Shown: positions 44,461 to 54,918, numbered from the stretch's first letter. The stretch is DNA of 64,000 nucleotides from Cladorhizidae sp. MBARI D1340-BT2 (GCA_028752905.1 JAQNBH010000011.1:26838833-26902832); one strand, 5' to 3'. Notes: a model not told the origin generated them from the sequence alone. Numbers and translations are program-made.

Positions 44461-46994
44461 CTAAGAAATAGAAAAGTGGCCGAAGATGGATGAGCGCCTC
44501 TCTACTCTATCCACAAAGTCATTTGTCACTTGCTTGAGTCTCAGTTCCTTCACCAGCTCTTTATGCACTGTGCATGTCATGAAATGATTGAGGCGGTTGT
44601 TCGACATTGTTGTTTGAAGGTAAGACTTCACCCTACTCAGGCACTGAAGGCTCGTTCACAGCTTGCATTAGTTGCCGGCATAACCAGAACAACCTTGACC
44701 AAAGACATGACCTCTGTTATGAGGGGCCAGAGTTCTTTTTGAGGAAATCAACGACATTTTGCAATGTATTACCACCACCTTCATCTTGACTGAAACTGCG
44801 ATAGGACTCTGCCATTATAGATAGCTGGATTCTTAAGGTATCAGGGTCAAACTCAGTGTAGAACTCACATAGTTCATCAACATTTTGTGAGACATCCTCC
44901 CCCAATGTTCCTTTTACTAGGACCTTCTCACAGGTTGCATATGTGGTGTAGTCCTTCTGATTAAAACGTTCTTCAATGCAGCTAGCTACAGTCTCCACAG
45001 CCTCAAAATAGATTTGGCGGTAAAAGTTCTCTACATTGGTATGGTGCTCATGTTGAGCATTACCCTCACTATACCTTGATGGCATCTTATGGTGACGTGG
45101 AAGTGAAGGCTCTTTTAGTTCCAACTTCACAGCAGCTTGAGTTACTTTTGTCCAATGGAGGCTTGCATCCCTGTCTGATCGTATTCCTCGTAGGACAGTG
45201 ACAGATAGCTTGGCATTCGCTTGAGCATCCACTGCACATAGCTCTGCCCTCTGAAAGCAAGTGCTGAGGTTATCTGAATGTGAAAGTACTACAATGGCAA
45301 GCTGAAGACCATAGAAGAAACTAAAAGTTAGCATTTTAGTCTCCACTCCAATTATTCTTGCCTTCATTTCAGAGTCTTTGACATGGTCTTGTGCCCAGTC
45401 CCATAGGATCATCAGAGTACGATAATTTTTCAGAATAGCACTCAGTGATGCTGCTCGGACAGTCAACCTTGTTGGGCAGAGGATTTTCAGAGTTGGTCAG
45501 TCAATATTGTCTACATGGAGATCATGTTCTATTTGCCCCAGAATTTCTGATTGCTTTCTGCAGAATACTGCCTCTCTTTTTGGACTCTTTTTTATTAAAG
45601 TAATTTCATAAGCCACATCAAGCGTGTCTTTCAACAGGGAAATATTTTTTTATTGTATATATCCCCGACAGCAAGATTAAGCGAGTGGCAATAGCAGTGT
45701 GTTAGCAGACATTTTTCATTCAGTTTCTTGATTTGTGCAGCAACCCCATTTTTTGGTTCCTGTCATGGTCGAACATCCGTCATACATTGCCCATGGGCAT
45801 CTTGAATTTTGAGATTCATGCGTAGCAGCACATCTCTTATGCAAGCAACAATTGTGTCTGCATTGGTCTGAGAAACTGACATCAGACCAATATATTCCTC
45901 ACTTACTGTCATCTCATTCACCCAACGTATGCAAATCACAAGTTGTTCAATGTTGCTCGCATCTGTACTCTCATCAGCCAAGATACTGTAACATCCAGAT
46001 TCAGCTATGTCAGCTGCTATACCATGAAGCACTTTTAGAGCCATGATTTGTAAGATTTCATTCTGAGCATCTGGACTGATGTGCTAGTCGTAAGACTTTT
46101 CAATCCATTTATGAAGCACTTTATCATCTTCAGCTCGCAGAAGGAGGAGTTGCATGAAATTTGACTCCTCCTCTTGCTTGCCCTTATGAAGGGCAATGCA
46201 CTGGCCGGCAAGATAGGATACACTTTGAATGATTTTCAGGAGGCAGTTCCTATTTTCCTCTTTCTGACTCTTAAGCTACTCCTTCAGCTGCTCATCAATA
46301 TGACAAGGTTGAGTTAACATAGCAACTGAATGCTTGTGACATAGCGAGCTTTCGTGCTTATGGAAACCCTTGTTTTTACACAGAGCATTTTTCCAATTTC
46401 TGAACCCATCAGACAAGAAGGAGGTTTCAGACCTTGTATCCAGCTTAAAAGCAATCCCTTCAATGCTGTGCCACAAGTGTGGCAAATAATAGTGTCTGAA
46501 ATTGGAAGATAATGCAGCCATGAAAATTGCGAGTACCAGGCTGGTTGGAATGCTCGTTGATGACCCATCTTGCTTTTAGGGTATTTGATGTTGATTGGCT
46601 GGTAGGGAACTTGAGGAAGGGTATCCAGAGTCAGGGATATTCTACTGGCTTCTTGTTGCTGCTCCTGAGAGATATCAAAAGTACTTATAGCTTGAGTCAA
46701 AGTCTAATTTTGCAAAAACAACTACAACAACAGGGTCTGTCAATATATGATTGTTTAATAAGGATTCACTGACATCAGAGGCTGAGATGCCACATAAAAA
46801 TTGAGAGGCTTAATGTTTTTATCATGTAATGGATTATGACAGACGTACCTGTACAGATTCTTCTGGGTTTTCTTCAACCTGTACATTTTGGCTATCAAAT
46901 CCTTGGGCTTGATCATCAGCCTTCTCCTCAGACTCACTTTGTCTCTTAGTTGGACTTTGACAAAAACTTAACAAGGAGGCTTGTCTTTTAGGCA
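44461..46994 (-). pseudogene. hAT transposase (TTF zinc finger, DUF4371-like, hAT dimerisation), broken
   Basis: A DNA-cutting transposase gene, read right to left and heavily frameshifted. The probable ATG is at 46994, with a one-base shift a few codons later. Exon 1 ends in a strong splice donor (CAG, then GTACGT at 46848-46843), and an acceptor (CTCTCAG) ends at 46665, so an intron of about 180 bp is likely. Next come a TTF-type zinc-binding segment with WYSQFSWLHY and CHTC (46480-46600), a shift near 46450, an RNase H-like core with the catalytic-type LADESTD (about 45975), a shift near 45745, and the conserved HCYCHSLNLA (about 45680). An open stretch runs 45466-44717. The C-terminal dimerisation motif NASCERAFSA (44640-44675) is cut by a one-base loss, after which the VKSYL and RLNH residues continue in the next frame to a stop at 44461. 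The family is clear and the gene is dead. Confidence 0.88.
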
Positions 46995-47252
46995 TGATTC
47001 ACTCTGTAGCAGCACTAGCTAATTTCTCTGTTAGGGTTCACTCTTATATTGCTTAGTATTCCGAATAATGATTAACAGCACATTAGGTTTATAGCAGAAC
47101 TCAACATAAGGCAGTGGAGAGCTTACTTATATAGGCACTCCACTGCTCTCATGGCAAAATCAAATGAACCAATGAAATACATGAACTATATAAATGTCAA
47201 AATGATCCTAACAGCTAAAATGATCCTCACACCTAAAGTGTTAGTTCCATGG
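46995..47252. other. hAT 5' noncoding region, part next to the transposase
   Basis: About 260 bp between the transposase start and the nested LTR element. It should carry the hAT promoter, read leftwards. No ORF or known site stands out. The last five bases, CATGG (47248-47252), are the left target duplication of the LTR element. Confidence 0.6.
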
Positions 47253-47484
47253 TGTCGTGCCCCGACATCACTAGCCAGCTACCTCGTTAACACTTCATTC
47301 CTCACTGAGGAATGGTGTGAATGAACCGTGGAGAGAACTGTGAAAAGGACTTATTAGATACCAATTGATCTTTGACTTTATACATGGCATATGCAGGCCT
47401 ATGGCTCAGCCATACATTTACTTAGTCACTATACACACCATGATATCATAATAATGGAATTCACTTCAAAGGCTTGACCCAGAG

Positions 47485-47491
47485 TATTTAA
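47485..47491 (+). promoter_or_regulatory. Probable LTR TATA box
   Basis: TATTTAA in a GC-richer setting, 70 bp upstream of the AATAAA in the same LTR. Its position fits the U3/R boundary of an LTR promoter. The 3' LTR carries the same box at about 52722. Confidence 0.5.
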
Positions 47492-47554
47492 ACTCGGGTC
47501 TAGCCAGGTCACGCAGTTCAGTCTGTACCCAAACCTGTTGTCCGATGGAATTAC

Positions 47555-47560
47555 AATAAA
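47555..47560 (+). terminator. LTR polyadenylation signal
   Basis: AATAAA downstream of the presumed TATA box. The 3' LTR copy at 52792-52797 would be the one used to end the genomic transcript. Confidence 0.6.
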
Positions 47561-47692
47561 TCTCTAAATTCCTCTGAGAACCTTCCAGGAGACTCCAGTT
47601 GAGACTGTACTCTGGTGGCAGCATTACCAGGGCTACCAGTTGCCTGTCTAGTAACCAGGAGCGAACCCCAGGTAGCTAAGAAACCCCACACT

Positions 47693-47708
47693 TGGTGGCA
47701 GCGGTGAC
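47693..47708 (+). promoter_or_regulatory. Primer binding site
   Basis: TGGTGGCAGCGG begins two bases after the 5' LTR end. The opening TGG matches the complement of a tRNA CCA tail. The second Gmr1-like element has the same TGGTGGCAGCGG in the same place (54856), so the site is conserved. I cannot assign the tRNA from memory. Confidence 0.75.
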
Positions 47709-47793
47709 TCTACTGTTGGAGAAGAAACGCACCACGCCAGGACGCTACAACTGTCTAAGCCACCCTTTTCTTCCTACTTCTTTTCTCTGCACC

Positions 47794-48516
47794 ATGTCTC
47801 ACTCTGATGAGGAGGTCGAGCCGCGCAACCTCAGGAGCGCTAAGAGCAGGACTGACCGTCGCCAGTTCCCAGAAGACCAGGAGGAAGGGGAGAGGAGCAC
47901 AAAACACTCTGCTACCTCTTCAGAGCCCACTAGAACGGTTCAAGATCCATTGGAGGCACTCCACTCGTCCATGGCGCTGCTAATGAAATCGATGACCCTG
48001 GAGAGGGAAAGTCGTATCCTAGACGAAAAGTGGAGGAGACAAGAAGATGAGGACAGGAAAAAGATGGAGGAGGAGCGGCTGAAAGAAGACAAGACACTAA
48101 CCAAGCTTAAAGAGCTTCAGCTCCAGATGCAGGAGGAAGAGTGGTTGGACCGCAAGAGGGAGAAAGAGAAGAGGAGAGCAGCAGATGTCGTGGAGAGAGA
48201 GATAGAGAAGAAGAAGACACGGACACTGGCAGCACTCCAACGATTCGACCAGCATGTTGACCCAGAGGCCTACCTCCAATCTTTCGAGATGTCAATGAAG
48301 GAGGGCATCATCCCAGAGGTTGAGTGGCCATCCATCCTTCGGAAGCAAGCAGTTGAGAAAATCACAGACATTTTAATGGAGATGGATCTCACTCTGAATT
48401 ATGCTAACATTCGGGAAGACCTACTGGAGAGGCTCGGATGCACAAAGGCAAAAGCCAGGCGACAGGCTTGGACGGCTAAGCTCGGCGAGAACCAGTCACC
48501 CAGGAGCTTCCATTGA
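47794..48516 (+). pseudogene. gag: Gag N-terminus and first part of capsid, Gmr1-like
   Basis: The structural protein that packs the retrotransposon RNA. The likely start is the ATG at 47794 (reads MSHSDEEVEP), since the frame upstream of it is open only through non-ATG codons. Residues about 65-145 are a highly charged Lys/Glu/Arg stretch that should form a coiled coil. From about residue 150 a capsid-like segment begins (FDQHVDPEAYLQSFE), matching STDPEAYLETFE in the second element. The frame hits TGA at 48514-48516, where the second element has a sense codon, and then continues in the same frame. The stop is therefore probably a point mutation; readthrough is possible but unsupported. Confidence 0.85.
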
Positions 48517-50181
48517 CCTCTCCACAGGTATTTCAAGAAGCTGACCAGAGACATTACAACGCCAGAGCAAGCAGCAAGAGAGCTCTTCTTGGGAGCAGTT
48601 AACCTCCACTATTCAGCTGAAGTTTGCCATTCACTGAGAGAGAAGGAGAACCGGTCGGTGGAGGGGATGCTGGCAGACTTAGACGCTCAGTGGGAGGCAC
48701 GATCTCTACCACGCCGGACATACATGACCAGAGACAGGATGCAGAAGCCATGGCAGAAGAGACAGCAGGACCAACCCACTCCAGCGGAGACAGGTGAGCC
48801 CTATAGCAAGGGTAACAGCGGGTTTGGTTCCCCCGGGCAAGCCTGGGGTGGCAAGAAGGGTAGCCAACCCAACCAGGACGCCCAATCTAATAATTCTAGA
48901 GGCAGAGCAATCACATGTTTTAACTGTGGGAAGCAGGGCCACATTAAGGCTGAGTGCCCTGAACCACTAGTGAAGCTAGCCAGACTCTCAGCAGCAGTTG
49001 TGGTAAATGACCCATTTATGTGGGAAGGTACAGTGAATGGTGTTGCCTGTCCCATAATCCTGGACTCTGGGTCCCAGATGACAGCGGTACCAGGACGGCT
49101 AGTAGCTCCCGCCCAGTATACAGGGGAATTCGTGGGCATTAGACTAGCAGATGAATCACTCACTAGGAGAAAAATGGCAAAGGTTGATGTTATGATTAAT
49201 GGGCATAGCCAGGCAATGAGGGTTGTGGTTCTAGCTGAGGAGGCCAAAGAGACACTGTTGGGTCTTGACCACCCTCTTACTAGTTCATTGAGGCCAACCC
49301 TTGATGAACCTCCAGTGCCTATGCAGGCCATCACACGCCAACAGGCTAAAGATGATGCAGTTGAACTAGCAGCTGATCTGCTGGCAGATAACATTGACCA
49401 ATCCATGGTTAAATGCTGCCCAGCCTCACCCACAACTGCAGTGGAGGTGCAAGTTCACACTGCACAACCCTTAGACAGCACTAGCTCAGGACCACCTCTC
49501 AGTACCAGTCCTCCAGCAGTGGAAGAGTGTGGGTACGTAAACCCCACTGAAGGGCTGGACTCCTTTACCATTCCCCTAACCGGGGAAGGAGCAGTAACAG
49601 AGGGTAATGTTGAGGTGGATAGTAATGAGGATGGGGGGGGAGCTTCTACGGAAGTAGAAGTTGAGGCATTATGTTCCTTTGGAGCTGAGGGAGAGGGACC
49701 AGTATCTGACCACCCACTCCCATCTCTTACTCAGAGTGAGGAGGGGATTCAAGAGCTGGTCGCTCAGCAGATGGGGGATGGCAGACTGCTTGAGTCGAGG
49801 AAGAAAGGGGAAGAAGAGAGGGACGGATTCTGTTTTAATGGGGATGGTGTGTTGACTAACTCAAAGTTGTGGGATACAGGTACGACGACTATCAGGGTAG
49901 TGGTACCAACCTCTAGAGTCAGAGGTATACTTGACGTAGCCCATAGAGGTCTAGCAGGAGGGCACTTTGGGGTTAAGAGGATGCTGACAATCATTAATAG
50001 ACACTTTGTCTGGCCCAATATGAGGAAAGCCATTGGTGCCTACTGTGCAGCTTGTGCAGAATGCCAGAGAGCTGGGAAGGCTGCCAGTAGACGGGCCCCA
50101 ATGGTAATCACCCCGACTATATCGGTACCATACCAACGCATGGCATTTGATTTGGTAGGCCCACTGCCCAGAACCAAGTAA
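48517..50181 (+). pseudogene. pol: Gag C-terminus, protease and first half of integrase
   Basis: Continues in the same frame as the upstream gag. In order it shows the end of capsid (TPEQAARELFLGAVNLHYS), a CCHC zinc knuckle CFNCGKQGHIKAEC (about 48916), an aspartic protease with ILDSGSQMTAV (about 49057) and LLGLDHP, and a long acidic linker (about 49300-49800). Next is the integrase zinc-binding domain (HRGLAGGH and CAACAEC) and the start of the integrase core with the first catalytic Asp in FDLVGPLP (about 50148). It ends at TAA 50179-50181, where the second element reads Ser. The next ORF resumes in the same frame, so this is a nonsense mutation. Confidence 0.88.
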
Positions 50182-52527
50182 GGCCATAGGTATGTCTTCA
50201 CAGCTATGTGCCTTGGCACAAGATACCCCTATGCCATACCTCTCAAACGAGTGGATGCTCAGTCAGTGGCTGAGGCCATGATGGAAATTGTTTCCCACAC
50301 CGGCATACCCCAAGAAATTCTCCATGATCAGGGCCAAGTTTTTGTTTGCAAACTCACCCAGACCCTATGTAAAATGCTCAATATCACTCAACTAAAAACC
50401 ACAGCTTATCACCCGCAAACAAACGGGATCCTGGAGAGGTGGCATGGCTGCCTCAAGGCCATGCTTAGGAAGCAGGAAGAGGGCCCTAGAGAATGGGACA
50501 GACTCTTAAAATACTGCCTCCTAGCTTATAGGGCCACCCCTCATGCTGCGACCGGGTTCTCACCATATGAGCTGGTCAATGGCCGCCCGCTTAGGGGTCC
50601 TTTGGAAGCCCTTAAGGACGGGTGGGTGACTGGTGAGCTGACTTTCACTAATAGCATAGACTGGGTAGAGGAACTTAGGGAGACCCTGACCCAGCTGCAT
50701 GAGACTGCCTGCGAACATGAAGAGAAGTTCAAACAGTCCACTAAGCTCTATTATGACAAAAGTACCTGTCAGAGGTCGTACGAGCCAGGGTCCATGGTAT
50801 TGCTACATACTCCTTCCATCTCAGCAAGCCTAGAGTCAGTCTGGGAGGGCCCTTACGAGGTGTTGAAAGTGCTCTCACCCACCTTGTACAAACTCTCAGT
50901 GCCCAACAAGAGGTCACACACTCTCACCACACACATAAATCGTCTGAAGGAATGGCAGATACCCCAGGCCAACTTGTTCAATGTGGTAGTGGCACAGGAG
51001 AGCCCAGGTAGCGAGGACCCAGTGGGGAAGGTAGTTATGGGTGAAGCCCACCTGACAGAGGAGCAATCCAGTTCTCTTAGTAGTCTTCTCACGGACTTCA
51101 AAGATGTTGTTTCAACTGAGCTAGGCACTGCTAAGGGAACAGAACACGACATTAACACTGGCCAATCTGCACCAATCCACTCCTATCCTTATAGGGTTGC
51201 CCCAGGTTGGAGGGAGGAGCTAAGAAGCGAAATCCTTACCCTAGTCTCAGAAGGGACCTTAGTTCCGTCCAAAAGCCCGTGGTGTGCCCCAATGGTACCG
51301 GTGAGGAAAACGAGCGGAGTAATACGTCTATGTATAGACTTTCGCAGGCTCAACACAGCCACCCTTCCTGATCCATACCAAATGCCACGGGTGGATGACT
51401 TGCTTAGCAATGTAGCCGGTGCCCAATGGCTCTCTAAGTTAGACCTAAACAGAGGGTTTTACCAGGTACCCCTCACCAAACCCAGCCAGGCCAAGACATC
51501 ATTCTGCTCGCCTTGGGGCAAGTTTGAGTTCACTAGAATGCCCTTCGGGTTACGGAATGCCCCGGCCACCTTCCAGCGCTGTATGGATGAAGCGCTGGGC
51601 CACCTGCATAACATCTCAAGCACATACATAGACGATGTTCTGATTTTTTCAGATAGCTGGGGTGATCATCTGTTGCACATTAGACAGGTATTGGTAGCTC
51701 TGAGAGATGCTGGCCTAACAGCCAAGCCCACAAAGTGCGTCTGGGGGGCACATTCCCTCACCTACTTAGGCCATCAGGTTGGTGTAGGGATGGTCTCAGT
51801 ACCTAATGCCAGGGTGCACGCCATTAAAGAATTCAGAAAGCCAGTTTTTAAAAAGGATCTTAGGGCGTTCCTGGGGACGGTGGGCTATTACAGACGGTTT
51901 ATCCCTGGGTTTGCTGGGAGGGCTAGCCCGCTGTTCACTTCCCTGAAAAAGGGCTCGCCTGACCGGCTGTGTTGGTCGAGTGAAATGTCTGATGCATTTA
52001 TGTACCTTACTACTGCCCTTTGCTCTGACAATGTTTTGTGGCTCCCTCGGGAGGAGGATGTGTTTCTCTTACAGACTGACGCTTCATACCAAGGAGTGGG
52101 TGCTGTTCTCTCTACCGTTCGAGATGGGGAGGAGCGTCCTATAGGCTACTTCAGCCGAAAACTCCTCCCTGCTGAGAGAAACTACTCCGCCACAGAGATT
52201 GAGTGCCTGGCAGTCGTCAGAGCCGTGGATCATTTTGCTATCCACTTGGTGGGACGTCACTTCGTTGTGGTTACCGACCATAGCGCCTTGACAGCTCTCA
52301 TGTCCTCCAGACGGCTGAATGGTAGGTTGATGCGCTGGGTGTTGGCGCTCCAGGCCTACTCCTTTACCGTTCAGCACCGAGCAGGAGTCCGCCATCAGAA
52401 TGCAGATGGCCTGTCCCGACAATCCTGGCAGGAAGACCAGCTTCTTCCGCCCTCTCCGGAGATGGAGCTCCACCTTAAGGAGGGGGGGGTGTCGTGCCCC
52501 GACATCACTAGCCAGCTACCTCGTTAA
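50182..52527 (+). pseudogene. pol: Integrase (rest), reverse transcriptase and RNase H
   Basis: An intact stretch of about 780 codons. The integrase core has the second Asp in HDQG (about 50327) and the Glu in NGILERWHG (about 50434), then a GPY/F module (WEGPYEV, about 50846). After a linker the RT begins (about 51140): CIDFRRLN, LDLNRGFYQV, FGLRNAPATFQ and the catalytic YIDD (about 51625). RNase H follows with TDAS (about 52077), TEIECLAV, TDHSAL and NADGLSR, so its acidic residues are present. The frame stops at 52527, running 38 bp into the 3' LTR past the polypurine tract. The placement of integrase upstream of RT is the diagnostic feature. Apart from the upstream stops the enzymes look functional. 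Confidence 0.92.
52477..52489 (+). promoter_or_regulatory. Polypurine tract
   Basis: AAGGAGGGGGGGG lies immediately before the TG of the 3' LTR. It is the usual primer for plus-strand DNA synthesis in LTR elements. Confidence 0.85.
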
Positions 52528-52927
52528 CACTTCATTCCTCACTGAGGAATGGTGTGAATGGACCGTGGAGAGAACTGTGAAAAGGACTTATTAGATACCA
52601 ATTGATCTTTGACTTTATACATGGCATATGCAGGCCTATGGCTCAGCCATACATTTACTTAGTCACTATACACACCATGATATCATAATAATGGAATTCA
52701 CTTCAAAGGCTTGACCCAGAGTATTTAAACTCGGGTCTAGCCAGGTCACGCAGTTCAGTCTGTACCCAAAACTGTTGTCCGATGGAATTACAATAAATCT
52801 CTAAATTCCTCTGAGAACCTTCCAGGAGACTCCAGTTGAGACTGTACTCTGGTGGCAGCATTACCAGGGCTACCAGTTGCCTGTCTAGTAACCAGGAGCA
52901 AACCCCAGGTAGCTAAGAAACCCCACA
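52490..52927 (+). repeat. 3' LTR of the nested Gmr1-like element
   Basis: 438 bp, the same length as the 5' LTR and differing from it at three positions. It is followed by CATGG, the target duplication. It contains the same TATTTAA, AATAAA and internal TGGTGGCAGC (52850). Confidence 0.95.
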
Positions 52928-53229
52928 CATGGTATGGTATGAAGCTTGTTTGGTGGTTGAGTTGTCAGGCTGTTATTCCTGACATACACTAACTGGTCAC
53001 ATGTATTGAACCGATTAGGGAACAAAGTTGTTGTTTTTACCAATATTTTGGTGCTGTTCTATGGTGTTCTTCTATGTAGCATATTTCACACCAATTACAA
53101 ATATGAATGTGCTATAACTTGTTAGTCAACACCTTCAACAGCTTGCGAAAACTCCCTTAGAAAACTTGTTTGGGCCAAAAGTTGGGGGGGTTATGGCCCC
53201 CCTCAGCCCACCCAGAAATTACCCCCCTG
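52928..53229. other. hAT 5' noncoding region, terminal part
   Basis: The hAT continues after the LTR element, starting with CATGG (52928-52932), the right target duplication. The end contains a G-run and C-run hairpin (GGGGGG, TTATGG, CCCCCC; about 53184-53202) just inside the right terminal repeat. No gene is seen. Confidence 0.65.
53215..53229 (-). repeat. hAT right terminal inverted repeat
   Basis: The sequence GAAATTACCCCCCTG is an exact inverted match to the left end at 44192-44206. It is followed by CAGCT at 53230-53234 and then satellite monomers. Confidence 0.95.
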
Positions 53230-54441
53230 CAGCTGATGCAACCTAGGTATAGCCAGGCAGTTGATACAACCTAGGTATACCCAGACAGTTGTGGCAAACA
53301 AGGTATACCCAGGCAGTTTATCCAACCTGGGTATACCCAGGCAGTTGATGTAACCTAGGTATACCCAGGCAGCTGATGCAACCTAGGTATAGCCAGGCAG
53401 TTGATACAACCTAGGTATACCAGGCAGTTGATGCAACCTAGATATACTCAGGCTACAACCTAGGTATAGGCAGTCAATTGATGCAAACTAGGTATACCCA
53501 GGCATTTGATGCAACCAAGGTATACACAGGCAATTGATGCAACCTAGGTATACCCAGGTAGATGATGCAATTAGGTATACCCAAGCAGTGAATGCAACCT
53601 AGGTATACCCAGATATCTGATGCAACATAGGTATACCCAGGCAGTTGATATAACCAAGGTATACCCAGGCAGCTGATGTAACTTAAGTATATACAGGCAA
53701 TGGATGCAACCTAGGTATACCCAGGCAGTTGATGTAACCTAGGATACCCAGGCAGCTGATACAATCTAGGTATACCCAGGCAATGGATGGAACCTAGGTA
53801 TACCCAGGCAGCTGATACAATCTAGGTATACGCAGGCAGTTGATGCAACCTAGGTATACCAAGGTAGCTGATACAATCTAGGTATACCCAGGCAGCTGAT
53901 ACAATCTAGGTATACACAGGCAATTGATGGAACCTAGGTATACCCAGGCCACTGATACAACCTAGGTATACCCAGGAAGTTGTTGCAACTTAGGTATACC
54001 CAGACAGCTGATGCAACATAGGTATACCCAGGCAGTTGATGCAACCTAGGTATAGCCAGGCAGCTGATGTAACCTAAGAATACACAGGCAATGGATGCAA
54101 CCGAGGTATAGCCAGGCATCTGATGCATACTAGGTATACTCAGGCAATTGATGCAACCTAGGTATACCCAGGCAGCTGATGCAACCTAAGTATACCTAGG
54201 AAGCTGATACAACCTAGGTATACTCAGACAGTTGATGCAACCTAGGTATACCCAGGCAGCTGATACAATCAAGGTATACCCAGGCAATTGATGGAACCTA
54301 GGTATACCCAGGCAGCTGATACAAGCTAGGTATACCCAGGCAGTTAATGCAACCTAGGTATACCAAGGCATCTGATACAATCTAGGTATAACCAGGCAAT
54401 TGATGCAATCTAGGTATACTCAGGCGGCTGGTACAACCTAG
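53230..54441. repeat. Satellite array, right of the hAT
   Basis: The 28-bp satellite resumes after the hAT in the same phase and in the type II series: CAGCTGATGCAACC, then GTTGTGGCAAACAAGG, as at 33720-33800. It therefore continues the unit cut at 44191. It is ended by the second LTR element at 54442 and does not return before the window ends. Confidence 0.95.
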
Positions 54442-54853
54442 TGTCAGGGGCCGCCTGACATGGCCAAGCATGGCCATAACCTGTAGCTCGAGGTAGCTTA
54501 TATCTGTTAGTTCTAATTAGCTAACCATGGTTAATTACTGTTAATTGATGTGGTTCACACCTGGATTTATACAGGCTTATGTGTCTCTACCTGTCATCTG
54601 TATGTTTGACTTTGGACTGTGCATTATAAGGTGTTAGCCATATGTCACTTACTGTGTGAGGCTGGGAGTGGTTATAAAAAAACCTGCCAGCCAAACTGTT
54701 TTAGTCTACTGTTGTTGCTTTGAGTAATAAAACTTAGTCTAACTTTATACCCTAAATTTCTCTGGGTAGACTAGGCGACTTACTCCTAGCTGTTAGGGTC
54801 TGGTGGCAGCAATACCTACCATATTGGGACTAGGCAGAAGTTGAACCCCAACA
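54442..54853 (+). repeat. 5' LTR of the second Gmr1-like element
   Basis: 412 bp from TGTCAGGGG to CCCAACA. It opens with a TGTCAGG/CCTGACA hairpin (19 bp), like the first element. TATAAAA at 54673-54679 and AATAAA at 54726-54731 are the likely promoter and polyadenylation signals. An internal TGGTGGCAGC (54801-54810) precedes the true primer site by 55 bp. The right edge is set by analogy with the first element, with a two-base gap before the primer site; no second LTR is in the window to confirm it. Confidence 0.8.
54673..54679 (+). promoter_or_regulatory. Probable LTR TATA box, second Gmr1-like element
   Basis: TATAAAA, 53 bp upstream of the AATAAA in the same LTR. This spacing resembles that in the first element. 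Confidence 0.55.
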
Positions 54854-54855
54854 CA

Positions 54856-54868
54856 TGGTGGCAGCGGT
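54856..54868 (+). promoter_or_regulatory. Primer binding site, second Gmr1-like element
   Basis: TGGTGGCAGCGGT, identical in its first 12 bases and placement to the site of the first element. Confidence 0.75.
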
Positions 54869-54918
54869 TCTCAAGAATTTCAATCAGCTATCATCATATC
54901 AACCGCTATTTCACAGCC

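Larger units (their letters stand above)
47253..47690 (+). repeat. 5' LTR of the nested Gmr1-like element
   Basis: 438 bp from TGTCGTGCC to CCCCACA. The first 15 bp form a TGTCG/CGACA hairpin. A TATTTAA box at 47485-47491 and an AATAAA at 47555-47560 place the likely start and polyadenylation sites. An internal TGGTGGCAGC (47613-47622) repeats the start of the primer binding site. Confidence 0.95.
47253..52927 (+). mobile_element. Gmr1-like Ty3/Gypsy LTR retrotransposon, nested in hAT
   Basis: A full-length 5675-bp element with two 438-bp LTRs, a TG...CA structure and a 5-bp CATGG target duplication (47248-47252 and 52928-52932). The single polyprotein frame runs gag, zinc knuckle, protease, integrase, reverse transcriptase, RNase H. 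Integrase before RT is the arrangement reported for the Gmr1 group of Gypsy elements, although the RT and RNase H are Gypsy-like. The LTRs differ at three of 438 positions (gaatgA/G, cccaaaC/A, gagcG/A), so insertion was recent. Two in-frame stop codons make this copy defective for one continuous product. Confidence 0.93.
44192..53229 (-). mobile_element. hAT-superfamily DNA transposon, hAT5-like
   Basis: A complete element by its ends. It has perfect 15-bp terminal inverted repeats (CAGGGGGGTAATTTC), flanked on both sides by CAGCT (44187-44191 and 53230-53234). The satellite gives the empty site: the type II unit at about 33690-33800 has the same flanking sequence with a single CAGCT and no insert, which confirms the 5-bp duplication. 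The hAT5 group of hAT elements is known for 5-bp rather than 8-bp duplications. The element encodes a broken transposase on the minus strand. Without the nested 5.7-kb retrotransposon it would be about 3.36 kb. It is dead as an autonomous element. Confidence 0.92.

Noticed and set aside
44530..44789. Plus-strand ORFs over the hAT transposase
   Set aside because: They are antisense to recognisable transposase motifs (ERAFSA, RLNH) on the minus strand and have no features of their own.
47692..47793. Gag start immediately after the LTR at 47692
   Set aside because: This start is a TTG within the primer-binding region. The first ATG in the same frame is at 47794.
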